This document shows, piece after piece, positions 47,741 through 55,762 of a stretch of 64,000 nt of DNA. The stretch's first letter is position 1; each line of letters opens with the position of its first letter. The DNA comes from Streptococcus mitis. Its GTDB lineage: Bacteria; Bacillota; Bacilli; Lactobacillales; Streptococcaceae. The notes beneath the pieces were generated by a model that was not told the DNA's origin, did not search any database, and saw nothing but the letters and a program-made list of their open reading frames with translations. The stretch spans positions 205,001 through 269,000 of the forward strand of contig NZ_CP067992.1 in assembly GCF_016658865.1 (NCBI RefSeq), read 5' to 3'. A program made the translations under genes and the position numbers.

Positions 47741-48166
47741 ATGGTAGATTTAAAAAAAGTAGAACAACGTAGAGAAGAAGCGATTCAAAGAGCTGTACTT
47801 ACTGACGATTGGAAAAAGGTAGATAACTTATTAAACCAGTCTTATGAGAATTTATGTAGAAAAGATAGATCTTATGGTCTGTGTAGTTTAGACAGTAGTT
47901 CAATTGATAAAGGCTCTTTATTAGATACGATAGCAGATGATAGTGATGCATTATCTCTCTTAATTAAAAAAGAAGAAATTGCTATTATAAACGATGCTAT
48001 TGAGAGATTGTTGAGTGATAGAGACAAAAAAATCTTGTTTGGAGTTGTTTTTGAGAATAAATCATTCTTGCATCTTGCAAAGGAAGTTAGACTTACTGAC
48101 AAAACTGTAAAAAGACACTATGAGCGTATTGTAGAGATTCTACGAAAAGAATTAAAAAATTTATAA
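47741..48166 (+). CDS. sigma factor/RinA-like regulator of the element
   Basis: A 141-aa protein whose C-terminal half (about 95-141) reads as a sigma-70 region 4-type helix-turn-helix: LSDRDKKILFGVVFENKSF, then LAKEVRLTDKTVKRHYERI. Similar small proteins in conjugative elements and phages activate transfer or late genes. The upstream TTG at 47711 is in frame, but AGGAGG selects the ATG at 47741. Confidence 0.75.
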   Translation: MVDLKKVEQRREEAIQRAVLTDDWKKVDNLLNQSYENLCRKDRSYGLCSLDSSSIDKGSLLDTIADDSDALSLLIKKEEIAIINDAIERLLSDRDKKILFGVVFENKSFLHLAKEVRLTDKTVKRHYERIVEILRKELKNL

Positions 48167-48224
48167 TCTCCTCCGAATTCTATTGAAATTTCTCCTAATA
48201 GATAAGGAGGTGTAAGTTTAAACG

Positions 48225-48302
48225 TTGTTATCTGTAATCGTCACAGTGTTTATTTGCTTAAAAGTAGACGATTTACTTTTAAGTTTAGAAAGAAGGTATT
48301 GA
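48225..48302 (+). CDS. possible 25-aa hydrophobic leader peptide
   Basis: TTG start about 14 bases after AAGGAGG. It encodes a hydrophobic stretch (MLSVIVTVFICLKV) then a charged tail, and stops three bases before the next ATG, allowing translational coupling. No homologue recognised; it may be fortuitous. Confidence 0.3.
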   Translation: MLSVIVTVFICLKVDDLLLSLERRY

Positions 48303-48305
48303 ATT

Positions 48306-48671
48306 ATGGGACTTAAGAACTTAACTTATTTTACAGAGTTTAATACGTCACTTTTCCTTTCTCGCAAAGAACTACGTTTTGTGTCCGCAACAAGGTGGAT
48401 AGAAAAAAGTGAAACTGGTTCGGAAACGGAGAAAGGTGTAAAAGTTTGCGTGCTGATCTTTGCGGATGAAAGTGACTATCCCAACGAAAAAAATAATACT
48501 GGGGAGCAGCTCACTGTAAAAGTTCCATTTGCATCTATGAAGGATTATGATACGTTTCAACCAATGCTGACATCTGTAGAAATTGTAGACATTGAGAAAG
48601 CAATTGTATACGGAGAATATCGTAACCAACTTAGTTTGACTGCAAAAGTCATTGAAGTTGTCGCACTTTAA
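48306..48671 (+). CDS. unrecognised element protein (121 aa)
   Basis: A soluble protein predicted to be mainly beta, starting MGLKNLTYFTEFNTSLFLSR, with alternating hydrophobic strands at the C-terminus (EYRNQLSLTAKVIEVVAL) that could suit an OB-like fold. Size and position, first in the rep operon, recall DUF961-type proteins at the start of Tn916-like transfer modules, but I see no convincing sequence match. It is followed by the next gene after 11 bp with AAAGGAGG. Confidence 0.7.
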   Translation: MGLKNLTYFTEFNTSLFLSRKELRFVSATRWIEKSETGSETEKGVKVCVLIFADESDYPNEKNNTGEQLTVKVPFASMKDYDTFQPMLTSVEIVDIEKAIVYGEYRNQLSLTAKVIEVVAL

Positions 48672-48682
48672 AGGAGGCAAAT

Positions 48683-49249
48683 ATGCCATCGATTATCGAA
48701 GAATTACCTATGAAGATTTTTGAAGGTGCTAAGGAAGTTTATCATCTTTTTAGTAGAAAACTTGAGGAGTACCAGATGAAAGTCCAGATAGAAGAAAATC
48801 AAAAAAACTGGAATAGATTTCTAGCTTCTACGCAAAATGTATTGGTAGAATTAGTGAAAGAAAATATTCAGGAAAATCAGTTTGCATATAAGCTATCTCC
48901 GATTTATGAGGAGCAGGAAGTTGATCAAGCTGATGGGAGTAAGTCAATTCAGAGAGTGCATGTAGCAGATGAAAGAGTTCCTTTATGTGCAATTGATAAC
49001 CATGGGATTCGAGAATTTGAAGCTAGGTGTGTAGTTTTCCGGTTTCAAGTTTTTGGAGAGCTACCCCCAGAAGTTCTATTACGAATACAGGATACTTGGA
49101 TTTTTTATTTGCACAAATATGCTCTTCATGGTCTCGCTGATCTATATGTAAAGCATGGGTTACGCTATCTAGTATTCATCATATGTAATGAATCAGATAA
49201 ACGAACGATTAAAGGGGCGTTGTTCAAGTTGAAACATCCGTGGTCTTAG
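48683..49249 (+). CDS. unrecognised element protein (188 aa)
   Basis: It has a helical, charged N-terminal half (AKEVYHLFSRKLEEYQMKVQIEENQKNW) and a mixed C-terminal half with hydrophobic strands (YLVFIICNESDKRT). No signal peptide or known motif. It is cotranscribed with the preceding gene and lies just before the probable replication origin, so a DNA-processing accessory role is possible but unproven. Confidence 0.68.
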   Translation: MPSIIEELPMKIFEGAKEVYHLFSRKLEEYQMKVQIEENQKNWNRFLASTQNVLVELVKENIQENQFAYKLSPIYEEQEVDQADGSKSIQRVHVADERVPLCAIDNHGIREFEARCVVFRFQVFGELPPEVLLRIQDTWIFYLHKYALHGLADLYVKHGLRYLVFIICNESDKRTIKGALFKLKHPWS

Positions 49250-49305
49250 ATGGTTAAATTCTTTATGCCGTGAAAGTTTATTGGCTATAGGTTAAGATAG
49301 ATTAG

Positions 49306-49357
49306 ACTGGTTGGGGCGGTGCGGTCGAACTTTGTTCGCCGCGCCGACACAATCAGT
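49306..49357. other. GC-rich imperfect inverted repeat, candidate rep origin or oriT
   Basis: ACTGGTTGGGGCGGTGCGG and GCCGCGCCGACACAATCAGT form the arms, closing on CGAAC-TTT-GTTCG. It stands out in otherwise AT-rich element DNA, 130 bp upstream of rep. A second palindrome TAGGGTCCCTA lies at 49368-49378. No other gene is seen in 49250-49486. Confidence 0.55.
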
Positions 49358-49486
49358 TTTATAATCTTAGGGTCCCTATTGTCAATAAATCATGGAATAA
49401 ATCTGAATTTAATCATCGATAGTACGACGCCTTAACTTGATAAGCGTCACACAAAAGCGCAAAGCATATTTTTATAGGTATAGAGT

Positions 49487-50338
49487 ATGAAGCAAATAGA
49501 ACTTAGTAAAATTGTGAAAAGTTACGTTTATGGTAATACGATCGAAATGACAACCGCGAACGGTCAACAAGAGCAAGTTATAAAAGTTATTGAAGGGAAA
49601 CGCTATGTAAACTTGGAAACAGGCGAAATACATAACATGGATACTTCTAGTAGTACACGACTCGATAATTTGAAGTCTACTAAACAGACTATGAAAAAAC
49701 TACGTCGTCTAGTAGCTCATAATTTTACGGGAGGTATCAACCAGTTATGGATAACGTTGACTTATCGAGACCATATTACCGAGCCAGCAATTGTTTACAT
49801 GGATTTCAAAGCGTTCATTCGTCGCATTCGTAATCAGTTTGGAAAGGTTGATTACATTACGGTCATTGAACCACAAGCTAGTGGAAGGTGGCATTTACAT
49901 GTGTTATTAAAGAATGATTCAGAGCTAACAATTCCTAACAATGACCTTGCTAATATGTGGGGTCAAGGTTTTACCAAGACCAAAAGGTTAAGGATAGCTG
50001 ACAGGGTTGGGAATTATTTGATTGCTTATTTATCTAATTTGCAGATAGGTGATGAGGATTCACAAAACAAATCCATTGTAAAAGGAGCTCGTTTATACAT
50101 GTATCCAAAAGGAATTCGAATTTATCGTACAAGCAGAGGAATTGAAAAGCCTTTGGAAATTACAACAACAAAGGGTGAGCTTATGGAAACTTATAAAATT
50201 AACAGTCCTCCGACATTTTCACGTACCACAAAACATGAAACTCCTCATGGTGTAAAAGAATATACTACGGAGTTTTACGATAATATAAAAAGCCTGTCAG
50301 ATACTTTTAGCGGAGCAACTGACAAGCTAAGTAGGTAA
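49487..50338 (+). CDS. HUH-type rolling-circle replication initiator/relaxase
   Basis: A 283-aa protein with the ordered motifs of rolling-circle Reps: motif I LWITLTYRD (about 86-94), motif II GRWHLHVLLK with the HxH metal pair (about 128-137), and motif III VGNYLIAYLSN with candidate catalytic tyrosines (about 170-180). It would nick a single strand at the origin for replication and possibly mobilisation. The start ATG follows AGGTATAGAG. No TcpA/FtsK-type coupling gene accompanies it. Confidence 0.8.
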   Translation: MKQIELSKIVKSYVYGNTIEMTTANGQQEQVIKVIEGKRYVNLETGEIHNMDTSSSTRLDNLKSTKQTMKKLRRLVAHNFTGGINQLWITLTYRDHITEPAIVYMDFKAFIRRIRNQFGKVDYITVIEPQASGRWHLHVLLKNDSELTIPNNDLANMWGQGFTKTKRLRIADRVGNYLIAYLSNLQIGDEDSQNKSIVKGARLYMYPKGIRIYRTSRGIEKPLEITTTKGELMETYKINSPPTFSRTTKHETPHGVKEYTTEFYDNIKSLSDTFSGATDKLSR

Positions 50339-50389
50339 TAAAAGAAAATGCCTTTTACCATCCCTATTATATCAAAATAGGAGAATTTT

Positions 50390-50599
50390 ATGGAAAATAT
50401 ATATAAAAGCAAGAGAGGGATTACGGAATTATTTGATGTTCCGTTAAAAACCTTAAACAATGATCTAACAGAAATGCGGAGAAATGAAAAATTCCAAGGA
50501 TACATTTTAAAGCCTTCTCATAAGAGGGTCTATATTGATGTTGATGGCTATAAGGAATTTTTGCAGTATAAACAAAAGAAATATGAGGAAGCTATGTAG
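50390..50599 (+). CDS. small helix-turn-helix protein, probable excisionase
   Basis: A 69-aa basic protein with a winged-helix pattern (GITELFDVPLKTLNNDLTEM, then KPSHKRVYIDVDGYKEFL). Its size and place immediately before int are those of a recombination directionality factor. The ribosome binding site is AGGAGAATTTT. An alternative role as a small regulator cannot be excluded. Confidence 0.7.
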   Translation: MENIYKSKRGITELFDVPLKTLNNDLTEMRRNEKFQGYILKPSHKRVYIDVDGYKEFLQYKQKKYEEAM

Positions 50600-50612
50600 T
50601 TGTGTTATAATT

Positions 50613-50637
50613 AAGCTATGCTACATAGCTTTCCTTT
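50613..50637 (+). terminator. hairpin between xis-like gene and int
   Basis: AAGCTATG-CTA-CATAGCTT with a T-rich tail. The upstream AAGCTATGTAG at 50589-50599 can pair with the same right arm, so two alternative folds exist. Confidence 0.5.
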
Positions 50638-50661
50638 GCTTTAAAAGTACAAGGAGGAGAA

Positions 50662-51801
50662 ATGTTTTTTAAAGAATTGGATAATGGGAAATACCGTTAT
50701 TATGAAAAATTCTATCATGAACGAGAGGGAAAGTGGAAGCAAGTCTCTGTGACTCTAAAATCAAAATCTAGAGTTTCTCAAGCAGAAGCAAAACGTCGTT
50801 TAGCGCTAAAAATCGAAAAACTTCTAACCGCCCCTACAAAAGAGGAAGTTGAAAAGAAACAGCTAGAAGAAATGATTTTTAGTCAACTATTGGAAGAATG
50901 GAAAACGATTCGTTCCAGTGAGATAAAATCTTCTAGTTATAGAAGTGAGATGAAAAGTTTAGAGCTTTTCATGGGAGCAGTAGGAAATTTGAGAATATCA
51001 GATTACACCACTCAGCTAGTTCAAACATATCTAATGAATTTGAATGTTCAAAATTCAACAAGAAAAAATCGAAAAATATACTTGAATGCTATCTTTGATT
51101 ATGCTGTAAAGGTCGGATATATTTCTGACTCACCAGTTAAAGGGGTGGTAATTCCGAAGCAGAAAGCGGACTATGAGAAGTTGCAAAAAGCAAAGGATAA
51201 TTTCATTAGTAGAGAGGAACTAGGACAGGTTTTATCGTATTGTGAAAGTCACAATAAAGATAAGCGTTATGCTTTGGCAATGGAATTTATCTTTTTAACT
51301 GGTCTTCGTTTTGCAGAGTTTATAGGGGTTCGCTATCAAGATGTAAACTTCAAAGCGAATCTTTTAACAATTGATCATACAATAGATTATGTTGCTCATG
51401 GATATGATGAGAGAATCTTACAGACAACGAAAACAGTAGGTTCTGTCAGGACGATAGTACTAAGTGAACGTTGCTTGGATATTATCGAGTACTTTCGTAG
51501 TAACTGTTTTGATGAGGAGTTCATCTTTGTGACTGAGCAAGGTAACATTATGAGACAGCCTTTGTTATATAGATTTATCAAAAGTATTTGTGAAGTAGTG
51601 TTGGGTGGGCACAGATCCTATAATATTCACATGCTTAGACATTCGCATATTAGTTTATTGGCTGAACTAGGGATACCCATAAAGGCTATTATGGAGCGAG
51701 TTGGACATAGAGATGAATCTATCACTTTAAGGATCTATAGTCATGTAACAAAAAATATACAAGATGAATTGAGAGAGAAACTTAATCAAATTCATCTGTA
51801 G
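50662..51801 (+). CDS. int: tyrosine recombinase (integrase) of the element
   Basis: A 379-aa phage/Tn916-type integrase. There is an N-terminal arm-binding domain (1-60), a SAM-like core-binding domain (about 75-165), and a catalytic domain with LTGLRFAEF (Arg), the Lys in TTKTVGSVRT, HMLRHSHIS (His-x-x-Arg), RVGHRDE (His) and LRIYSHV (nucleophilic Tyr, about 357). All catalytic residues are present. It reads toward the right end, and its stop lies 139 bp from the right core. Confidence 0.94.
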   Translation: MFFKELDNGKYRYYEKFYHEREGKWKQVSVTLKSKSRVSQAEAKRRLALKIEKLLTAPTKEEVEKKQLEEMIFSQLLEEWKTIRSSEIKSSSYRSEMKSLELFMGAVGNLRISDYTTQLVQTYLMNLNVQNSTRKNRKIYLNAIFDYAVKVGYISDSPVKGVVIPKQKADYEKLQKAKDNFISREELGQVLSYCESHNKDKRYALAMEFIFLTGLRFAEFIGVRYQDVNFKANLLTIDHTIDYVAHGYDERILQTTKTVGSVRTIVLSERCLDIIEYFRSNCFDEEFIFVTEQGNIMRQPLLYRFIKSICEVVLGGHRSYNIHMLRHSHISLLAELGIPIKAIMERVGHRDESITLRIYSHVTKNIQDELREKLNQIHL

Positions 51802-51805
51802 ATGC

Positions 51806-51837
51806 TAACCATAGAACTAACCAAGTACTAACCAAAG
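51806..51837 (+). repeat. right subterminal repeats, probable integrase arm sites
   Basis: TAACCATAGAACTAACCAA (51806-51824) is identical to the left copy, and a second ACTAACCAAAG follows at 51827-51837. Confidence 0.75.
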
Positions 51838-51934
51838 TGAATAGAAACTAGGGGAAATATAGGGAAGTATAGAAGAGAGAAAGTCTTTTCATTTGGTAGT
51901 TAAGGAACATTGAGGAAAGAGAAGGAAATATAGT

Positions 51935-52711
51935 TTGGATATTTTTGATACACATACACACTTGAATGTAGAAGAATTTGCAGGTCGTGAGGCAGAAGAA
52001 ATTGCCTTGGCTGCTGAGATGGGTGTGACACAGATGAATATTGTTGGTTTTGATAAACCGACAATTGAGCGTGCTCTAGAGTTGGTGGATGAGTATGACC
52101 GGCTCTATGCGACTATCGGTTGGCATCCGACAGAAGCAGGGACATACACGGAGGAGATTGAAGCCTACTTGCTTGATAAGCTCAAGCATCCCAAGGTTGT
52201 TGCTTTAGGTGAAATTGGATTGGACTACCATTGGATGACAGCACCGAAAGAGGTGCAGGAGCAGGTTTTTCGTCGTCAGATTCAGTTATCTAAGGATTTG
52301 GATTTGCCTTTTGTGGTCCATACCCGTGATGCGCTGGAAGATACCTATGAGATTATTAAGAGCGAGGTCGTTGGTCCTCGTGGTGGTATCATGCATTCTT
52401 TCTCAGGGACTCTTGAATGGGCAGAGAAGTTTGCCGAGCTTGGTATGACTATTTCCTTCTCAGGAGTGGTGACTTTTAAGAAAGCAACCGATATCCAAGA
52501 GGCGGCTAGAGAACTTCCTTTGGACAAGATTTTGGTGGAGACGGATGCTCCCTACTTGGCTCCTGTTCCTAAACGTGGTCGCGAAAACAAAACAGCCTAT
52601 ACTCGCTATGTAGTGGACTTTATTGCAGACTTGCGTGGCATGACGACCGAGGAGTTATCGGCAGCAACGACTGCAAATGCAGAACGAATTTTGGGATTGG
52701 ACAGCAAGTAA
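51935..52711 (+). CDS. tatD: TatD family DNase, start rebuilt by the mobile element
   Basis: A 258-aa metal-dependent amidohydrolase-fold nuclease. DTHTHLNVEEF holds the first metal ligands, GEIGLDYHW, FVVHTRDA and ETDAPYLAPV the rest. The frame begins with TTG at 51935, eight bases after AAGGA; both are element DNA. The protein now starts M-D-I-F-D-T-H instead of the native M-I-F-D-T-H. It overlaps rnmV by one base. Its native promoter is left behind at the other end of the element. Confidence 0.92.
   Translation: MDIFDTHTHLNVEEFAGREAEEIALAAEMGVTQMNIVGFDKPTIERALELVDEYDRLYATIGWHPTEAGTYTEEIEAYLLDKLKHPKVVALGEIGLDYHWMTAPKEVQEQVFRRQIQLSKDLDLPFVVHTRDALEDTYEIIKSEVVGPRGGIMHSFSGTLEWAEKFAELGMTISFSGVVTFKKATDIQEAARELPLDKILVETDAPYLAPVPKRGRENKTAYTRYVVDFIADLRGMTTEELSAATTANAERILGLDSK
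51941..51956 (+). repeat. right attachment core, inside tatD codons 3-8
   Basis: ATTTTTGATACACATA, the second copy of the 16-bp core. Confidence 0.88.
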
Positions 52712-53277
52712 TGAAAGAAAAAATTTCTCAAGTTATCGTGGTCGAAGGGCGCGATGATACGGCCAATCTCAAACGCTATTTCGATGTAGAGACCTATGAG
52801 ACACGAGGTTCTGCCATCAATGAGCAGGATCTAGAGCGGATTCAGCGCTTGCACCAACGTCATGGAGTCATTGTCTTTACAGACCCAGATTTTAATGGGG
52901 AGCGGATTCGCCGCATGATTATGACGGCCATCCCAACAGTTCAGCATGCCTTCCTCAAACGAGATGAAGCTGTTCCCAAGTCCAAAACCAAGGGACGGTC
53001 TCTGGGAATTGAGCATGCCAGCTATGAAGACCTGAAAACGGCTCTCGCTCAGGTGACAGAACAATTTGAACATGAGAGTCAGTTTGACATCAGTCGTAGC
53101 GACTTGATCCGCCTTGGTTTTCTAGCCGGAGTAGATAGCCGTAAGCGAAGAGAATATCTAGGAGAAGCTCTCCGAATTGGCTATTCCAACGGCAAGCAAC
53201 TCCTCAAACGCCTAGAGTTGTTTGGGGTCACCTTGGCAGAAGTGGAAGAAGCTATGAAATCTTATGAGAACAGCTAA
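52711..53277 (+). CDS. rnmV: ribonuclease M5
   Basis: A 188-aa Toprim-domain RNase that matures 5S rRNA. VVEGRDDTANLKRYF at the N-terminus has the catalytic Glu, and VFTDPDFNGERIRR (about 55-68) the DxD motif. It starts inside the tatD stop codon (TAATGA type overlap), so the pair is translationally coupled. Confidence 0.95.
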   Translation: MKEKISQVIVVEGRDDTANLKRYFDVETYETRGSAINEQDLERIQRLHQRHGVIVFTDPDFNGERIRRMIMTAIPTVQHAFLKRDEAVPKSKTKGRSLGIEHASYEDLKTALAQVTEQFEHESQFDISRSDLIRLGFLAGVDSRKRREYLGEALRIGYSNGKQLLKRLELFGVTLAEVEEAMKSYENS

Positions 53278-53342
53278 GCAGACCCCAAAATACAAGGGGA
53301 ATGTGTTACAATAGTAGTAACAGATAATAGAAAAGAGAATAG

Positions 53343-54215
53343 ATGAGAATTGCAGATTATAGCGTGACCAAGGCAGTGCTAGAGCGTCACGGTTTTACCT
53401 TTAAAAAGTCCTTCGGGCAAAATTTCTTGACGGATACCAATATTCTTCAAAAAATTGTGGATACGGCTGAAATTGATGACCAAGTCAATGTCATCGAGAT
53501 TGGGCCAGGAATTGGTGCCTTGACTGAGTTTTTAGCTGAGCGTGCAGCTCAAGTCATGGCATTTGAGATTGACCACCGCTTGGTACCAATCCTAGCCGAT
53601 ACCTTGCGGGATTTTGACAATGTGACCGTAGTCAACGAGGATATTCTAAAGGTTGACTTGGCGCAGCATATCCAGAATTTTAAAAATCCTGACTTACCAA
53701 TCAAGGTAGTAGCCAACTTGCCTTACTATATCACGACACCTATTCTCATGCACTTGATTGAAAGTGGCATTCCTTTTAGTGAGTTTGTGGTTATGATGCA
53801 AAAAGAAGTGGCAGATCGTATCTCTGCTAAGCCAAATACCAAGGCTTACGGCAGCTTGTCGATTGCAGTTCAGTATTACATGACCGCCAAGGTTGCCTTT
53901 ATCGTACCTCGTACGGTCTTTGTGCCAGCACCAAATGTGGACTCAGCCATTTTAAAAATGGTGCGTCGTCCAGAGCCAGCCGTAGCAGTGGAAGACGAGA
54001 ATTTCTTCTTTAAGGTTTCCAAGGCTAGTTTTACCCATCGCCGCAAGACCTTGTGGAACAATTTGACAGGTTACTTTGGCAAGACTGAAGAAGTCAAGGA
54101 TAAGCTGACCAAGGCCTTGGATCAGGCAGGCTTGTCACCAAGTGTGCGTGGGGAAGCTCTCAGCTTGGCAGAGTTTGCCAGCCTAGCAGATGCGCTTAAA
54201 GGACAAGGGCTCTAA
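53343..54215 (+). CDS. rsmA: 16S rRNA dimethyladenosine transferase
   Basis: A 290-aa SAM enzyme (KsgA) dimethylating the two adjacent adenosines near the 3' end of 16S r[29 protein letters not shown] (SAM motif I) and [13 protein letters not shown] (motif IV) are present. A TGTTACAAT extended -10 at 53304 may give it its own promoter. It is followed one base after its stop by the rsgA ATG. Confidence 0.96.
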   Translation: MRIADYSVTKAVLERHGFTFKKSFGQNFLTDTNILQKIVDTAEIDDQVNVIEIGPGIGALTEFLAERAAQVMAFEIDHRLVPILADTLRDFDNVTVVNEDILKVDLAQHIQNFKNPDLPIKVVANLPYYITTPILMHLIESGIPFSEFVVMMQKEVADRISAKPNTKAYGSLSIAVQYYMTAKVAFIVPRTVFVPAPNVDSAILKMVRRPEPAVAVEDENFFFKVSKASFTHRRKTLWNNLTGYFGKTEEVKDKLTKALDQAGLSPSVRGEALSLAEFASLADALKGQGL

Positions 54216-54216
54216 G

Positions 54217-55095
54217 ATGCAGGGACAAATCATTAAAGCCTTGGCAGGGTTCTACTATGTAGAAAGTGATGGCCAGGTATATCAGACGCGCGCGCGTGGG
54301 AATTTCCGTAAAAAAGGCCATACCCCTTACGTTGGGGATTGGGTAGATTTCTCTGCCGAGGAAAATTCAGAAGGTTATATCCTCAAAATTCACGAACGGA
54401 AAAACAGTCTGGTTCGTCCGCCCATTGTCAATATCGATCAAGCTGTGGTAATCATGTCCGTCAAGGAACCGGACTTTAACAGCAATTTGCTAGATCGGTT
54501 CTTGGTTCTTTTGGAGCACAAGGACATCCATCCAATCGTCTATATTTCTAAAATGGACTTGCTGGAAGAACGGTCAGAATTGGATTTTTACCAGCAGACT
54601 TATGGTGCTATTGGTTACGATTTTGTGACCAGTAAGGAAGAACTTTTGCCCTTGTTGACAGGTAAGGTTACAGTCTTTATGGGCCAGACGGGTGTTGGAA
54701 AATCAACTCTCCTCAATAAAATCGCACCGGATCTCAATCTTGAAACAGGAGAAATCTCAGACAGTCTGGGTCGCGGTCGCCATACTACTCGAGCTGTTAG
54801 TTTTTACAACCTCAATGGGGGTAAAATTGCAGACACGCCAGGCTTTTCATCCTTGGATTATGAAGTCTCAACGGCGGAAGACCTCAATCAGGCCTTTCCA
54901 GAAATCGCTAGTGTCAGCCGAGATTGTAAATTCCGCACTTGTACTCATACCCATGAGCCAGCTTGCGCCGTCAAGCCAGCTGTAGAAGAGGGCGCTATCG
55001 CGTCCTTCCGTTTTGACAACTACCTACAATTCCTCAGTGAGATTGAAAATCGCAGAGAAACTTATAAAAAAGTCAGCAAAAAAATTCCAAAATAA
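54217..55095 (+). CDS. rsgA: ribosome small subunit-dependent GTPase A
   Basis: A 292-aa circularly permuted GTPase that checks 30S maturation. An N-terminal OB fold is followed by YISKMDLL (G4), [12 protein letters not shown] (G1, about 163-174), DTPGFSSLD (G3), and the zinc knuckle [14 protein letters not shown]. The start at 54217 gives the conserved MQGQIIKAL; the earlier ATG at 54190 lies within rsmA. Confidence 0.96.
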   Translation: MQGQIIKALAGFYYVESDGQVYQTRARGNFRKKGHTPYVGDWVDFSAEENSEGYILKIHERKNSLVRPPIVNIDQAVVIMSVKEPDFNSNLLDRFLVLLEHKDIHPIVYISKMDLLEERSELDFYQQTYGAIGYDFVTSKEELLPLLTGKVTVFMGQTGVGKSTLLNKIAPDLNLETGEISDSLGRGRHTTRAVSFYNLNGGKIADTPGFSSLDYEVSTAEDLNQAFPEIASVSRDCKFRTCTHTHEPACAVKPAVEEGAIASFRFDNYLQFLSEIENRRETYKKVSKKIPK

Positions 55096-55105
55096 GGAGA
55101 AACCT

Positions 55106-55762
55106 ATGTCTCAATACAAGATTGCTCCGTCAATTCTGGCAGCAGATTATGCCAACTTTGAACGTGAAATCAAGCGTCTAGAAGCAACTGGTGCAGAATA
55201 TGCCCATATCGATATCATGGATGGGCACTTTGTGCCACAAATCAGTTTTGGTGCAGGTGTGGTTGAAGCTCTTCGCCCTCATAGTAAGATGGTCTTTGAC
55301 TGCCACTTGATGGTAGCTAATCCAGAGCATCATTTAGAAGACTTTGCGCGTGCAGGTGCGGATATCATCAGCATCCATGTGGAAGCAACGCCCCATATTC
55401 ATGGTGCCCTCCAAAAAATTCGTTCACTCGGAGTTAAGCCTTCAGTTGTTATCAATCCTGGTACGCCTGTTGAGGCGATTAAGCACGTCCTTCATCTAGT
55501 TGACCAAGTTTTAGTCATGACAGTTAACCCAGGCTTTGGTGGGCAAGCCTTTCTACCAGAGATCATGGATAAGGTCCGAGAGTTGGTTGCTCTTCGTGAT
55601 GAAAAAGGCTTGAATTTTGAAATTGAAGTCGATGGCGGGATTGATGATCAAACTATTGCTCAAGCTAAAGAAGCTGGTGCGACTGTTTTTGTAGCAGGTT
55701 CCTATGTCTTTAAGGGAGATGTCAATGAGCGAGTACAAACTCTCAGAAAACAACTGGACTAG
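55106..55762 (+). CDS. rpe: ribulose-phosphate 3-epimerase
   Basis: A 218-aa TIM-barrel enzyme of the pentose phosphate pathway. APSILAADYANF, HIDIMDGHFVPQ, CHLMVANPE, MTVNPGFGGQAF and EVDGGID carry the conserved metal His/Asp residues. The ATG at 55106 follows AAGGAG; the long upstream extension lies inside rsgA and is not real. It overlaps thiN by 38 bp. Confidence 0.96.
   Translation: MSQYKIAPSILAADYANFEREIKRLEATGAEYAHIDIMDGHFVPQISFGAGVVEALRPHSKMVFDCHLMVANPEHHLEDFARAGADIISIHVEATPHIHGALQKIRSLGVKPSVVINPGTPVEAIKHVLHLVDQVLVMTVNPGFGGQAFLPEIMDKVRELVALRDEKGLNFEIEVDGGIDDQTIAQAKEAGATVFVAGSYVFKGDVNERVQTLRKQLD

Larger units (their letters stand above)
45966..51956 (+). mobile_element. integrated mobile element in tatD (tyrosine integrase, rolling-circle Rep)
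   Basis: About 5975 bp plus one att copy. The ends are ATTTTTGATACACATA direct repeats (45966-45981 and 51941-51956). Inside are an XRE repressor, an unrecognised membrane protein, a sigma-like regulator, two unknown genes, an HUH Rep, an excisionase-like gene and an integrase. No conjugation or virion genes are visible, so it is best described as a small integrative, possibly mobilizable, element. Deleting it leaves ATG plus ATTTTTGATACACATA plus CACACTTG, an intact tatD start. Confidence 0.88.

Noticed and set aside
45966..51956. Prophage or full conjugative element interpretation
   Set aside because: No capsid, portal, terminase, lysis, VirB4 or coupling-protein genes are visible in the 6 kb.
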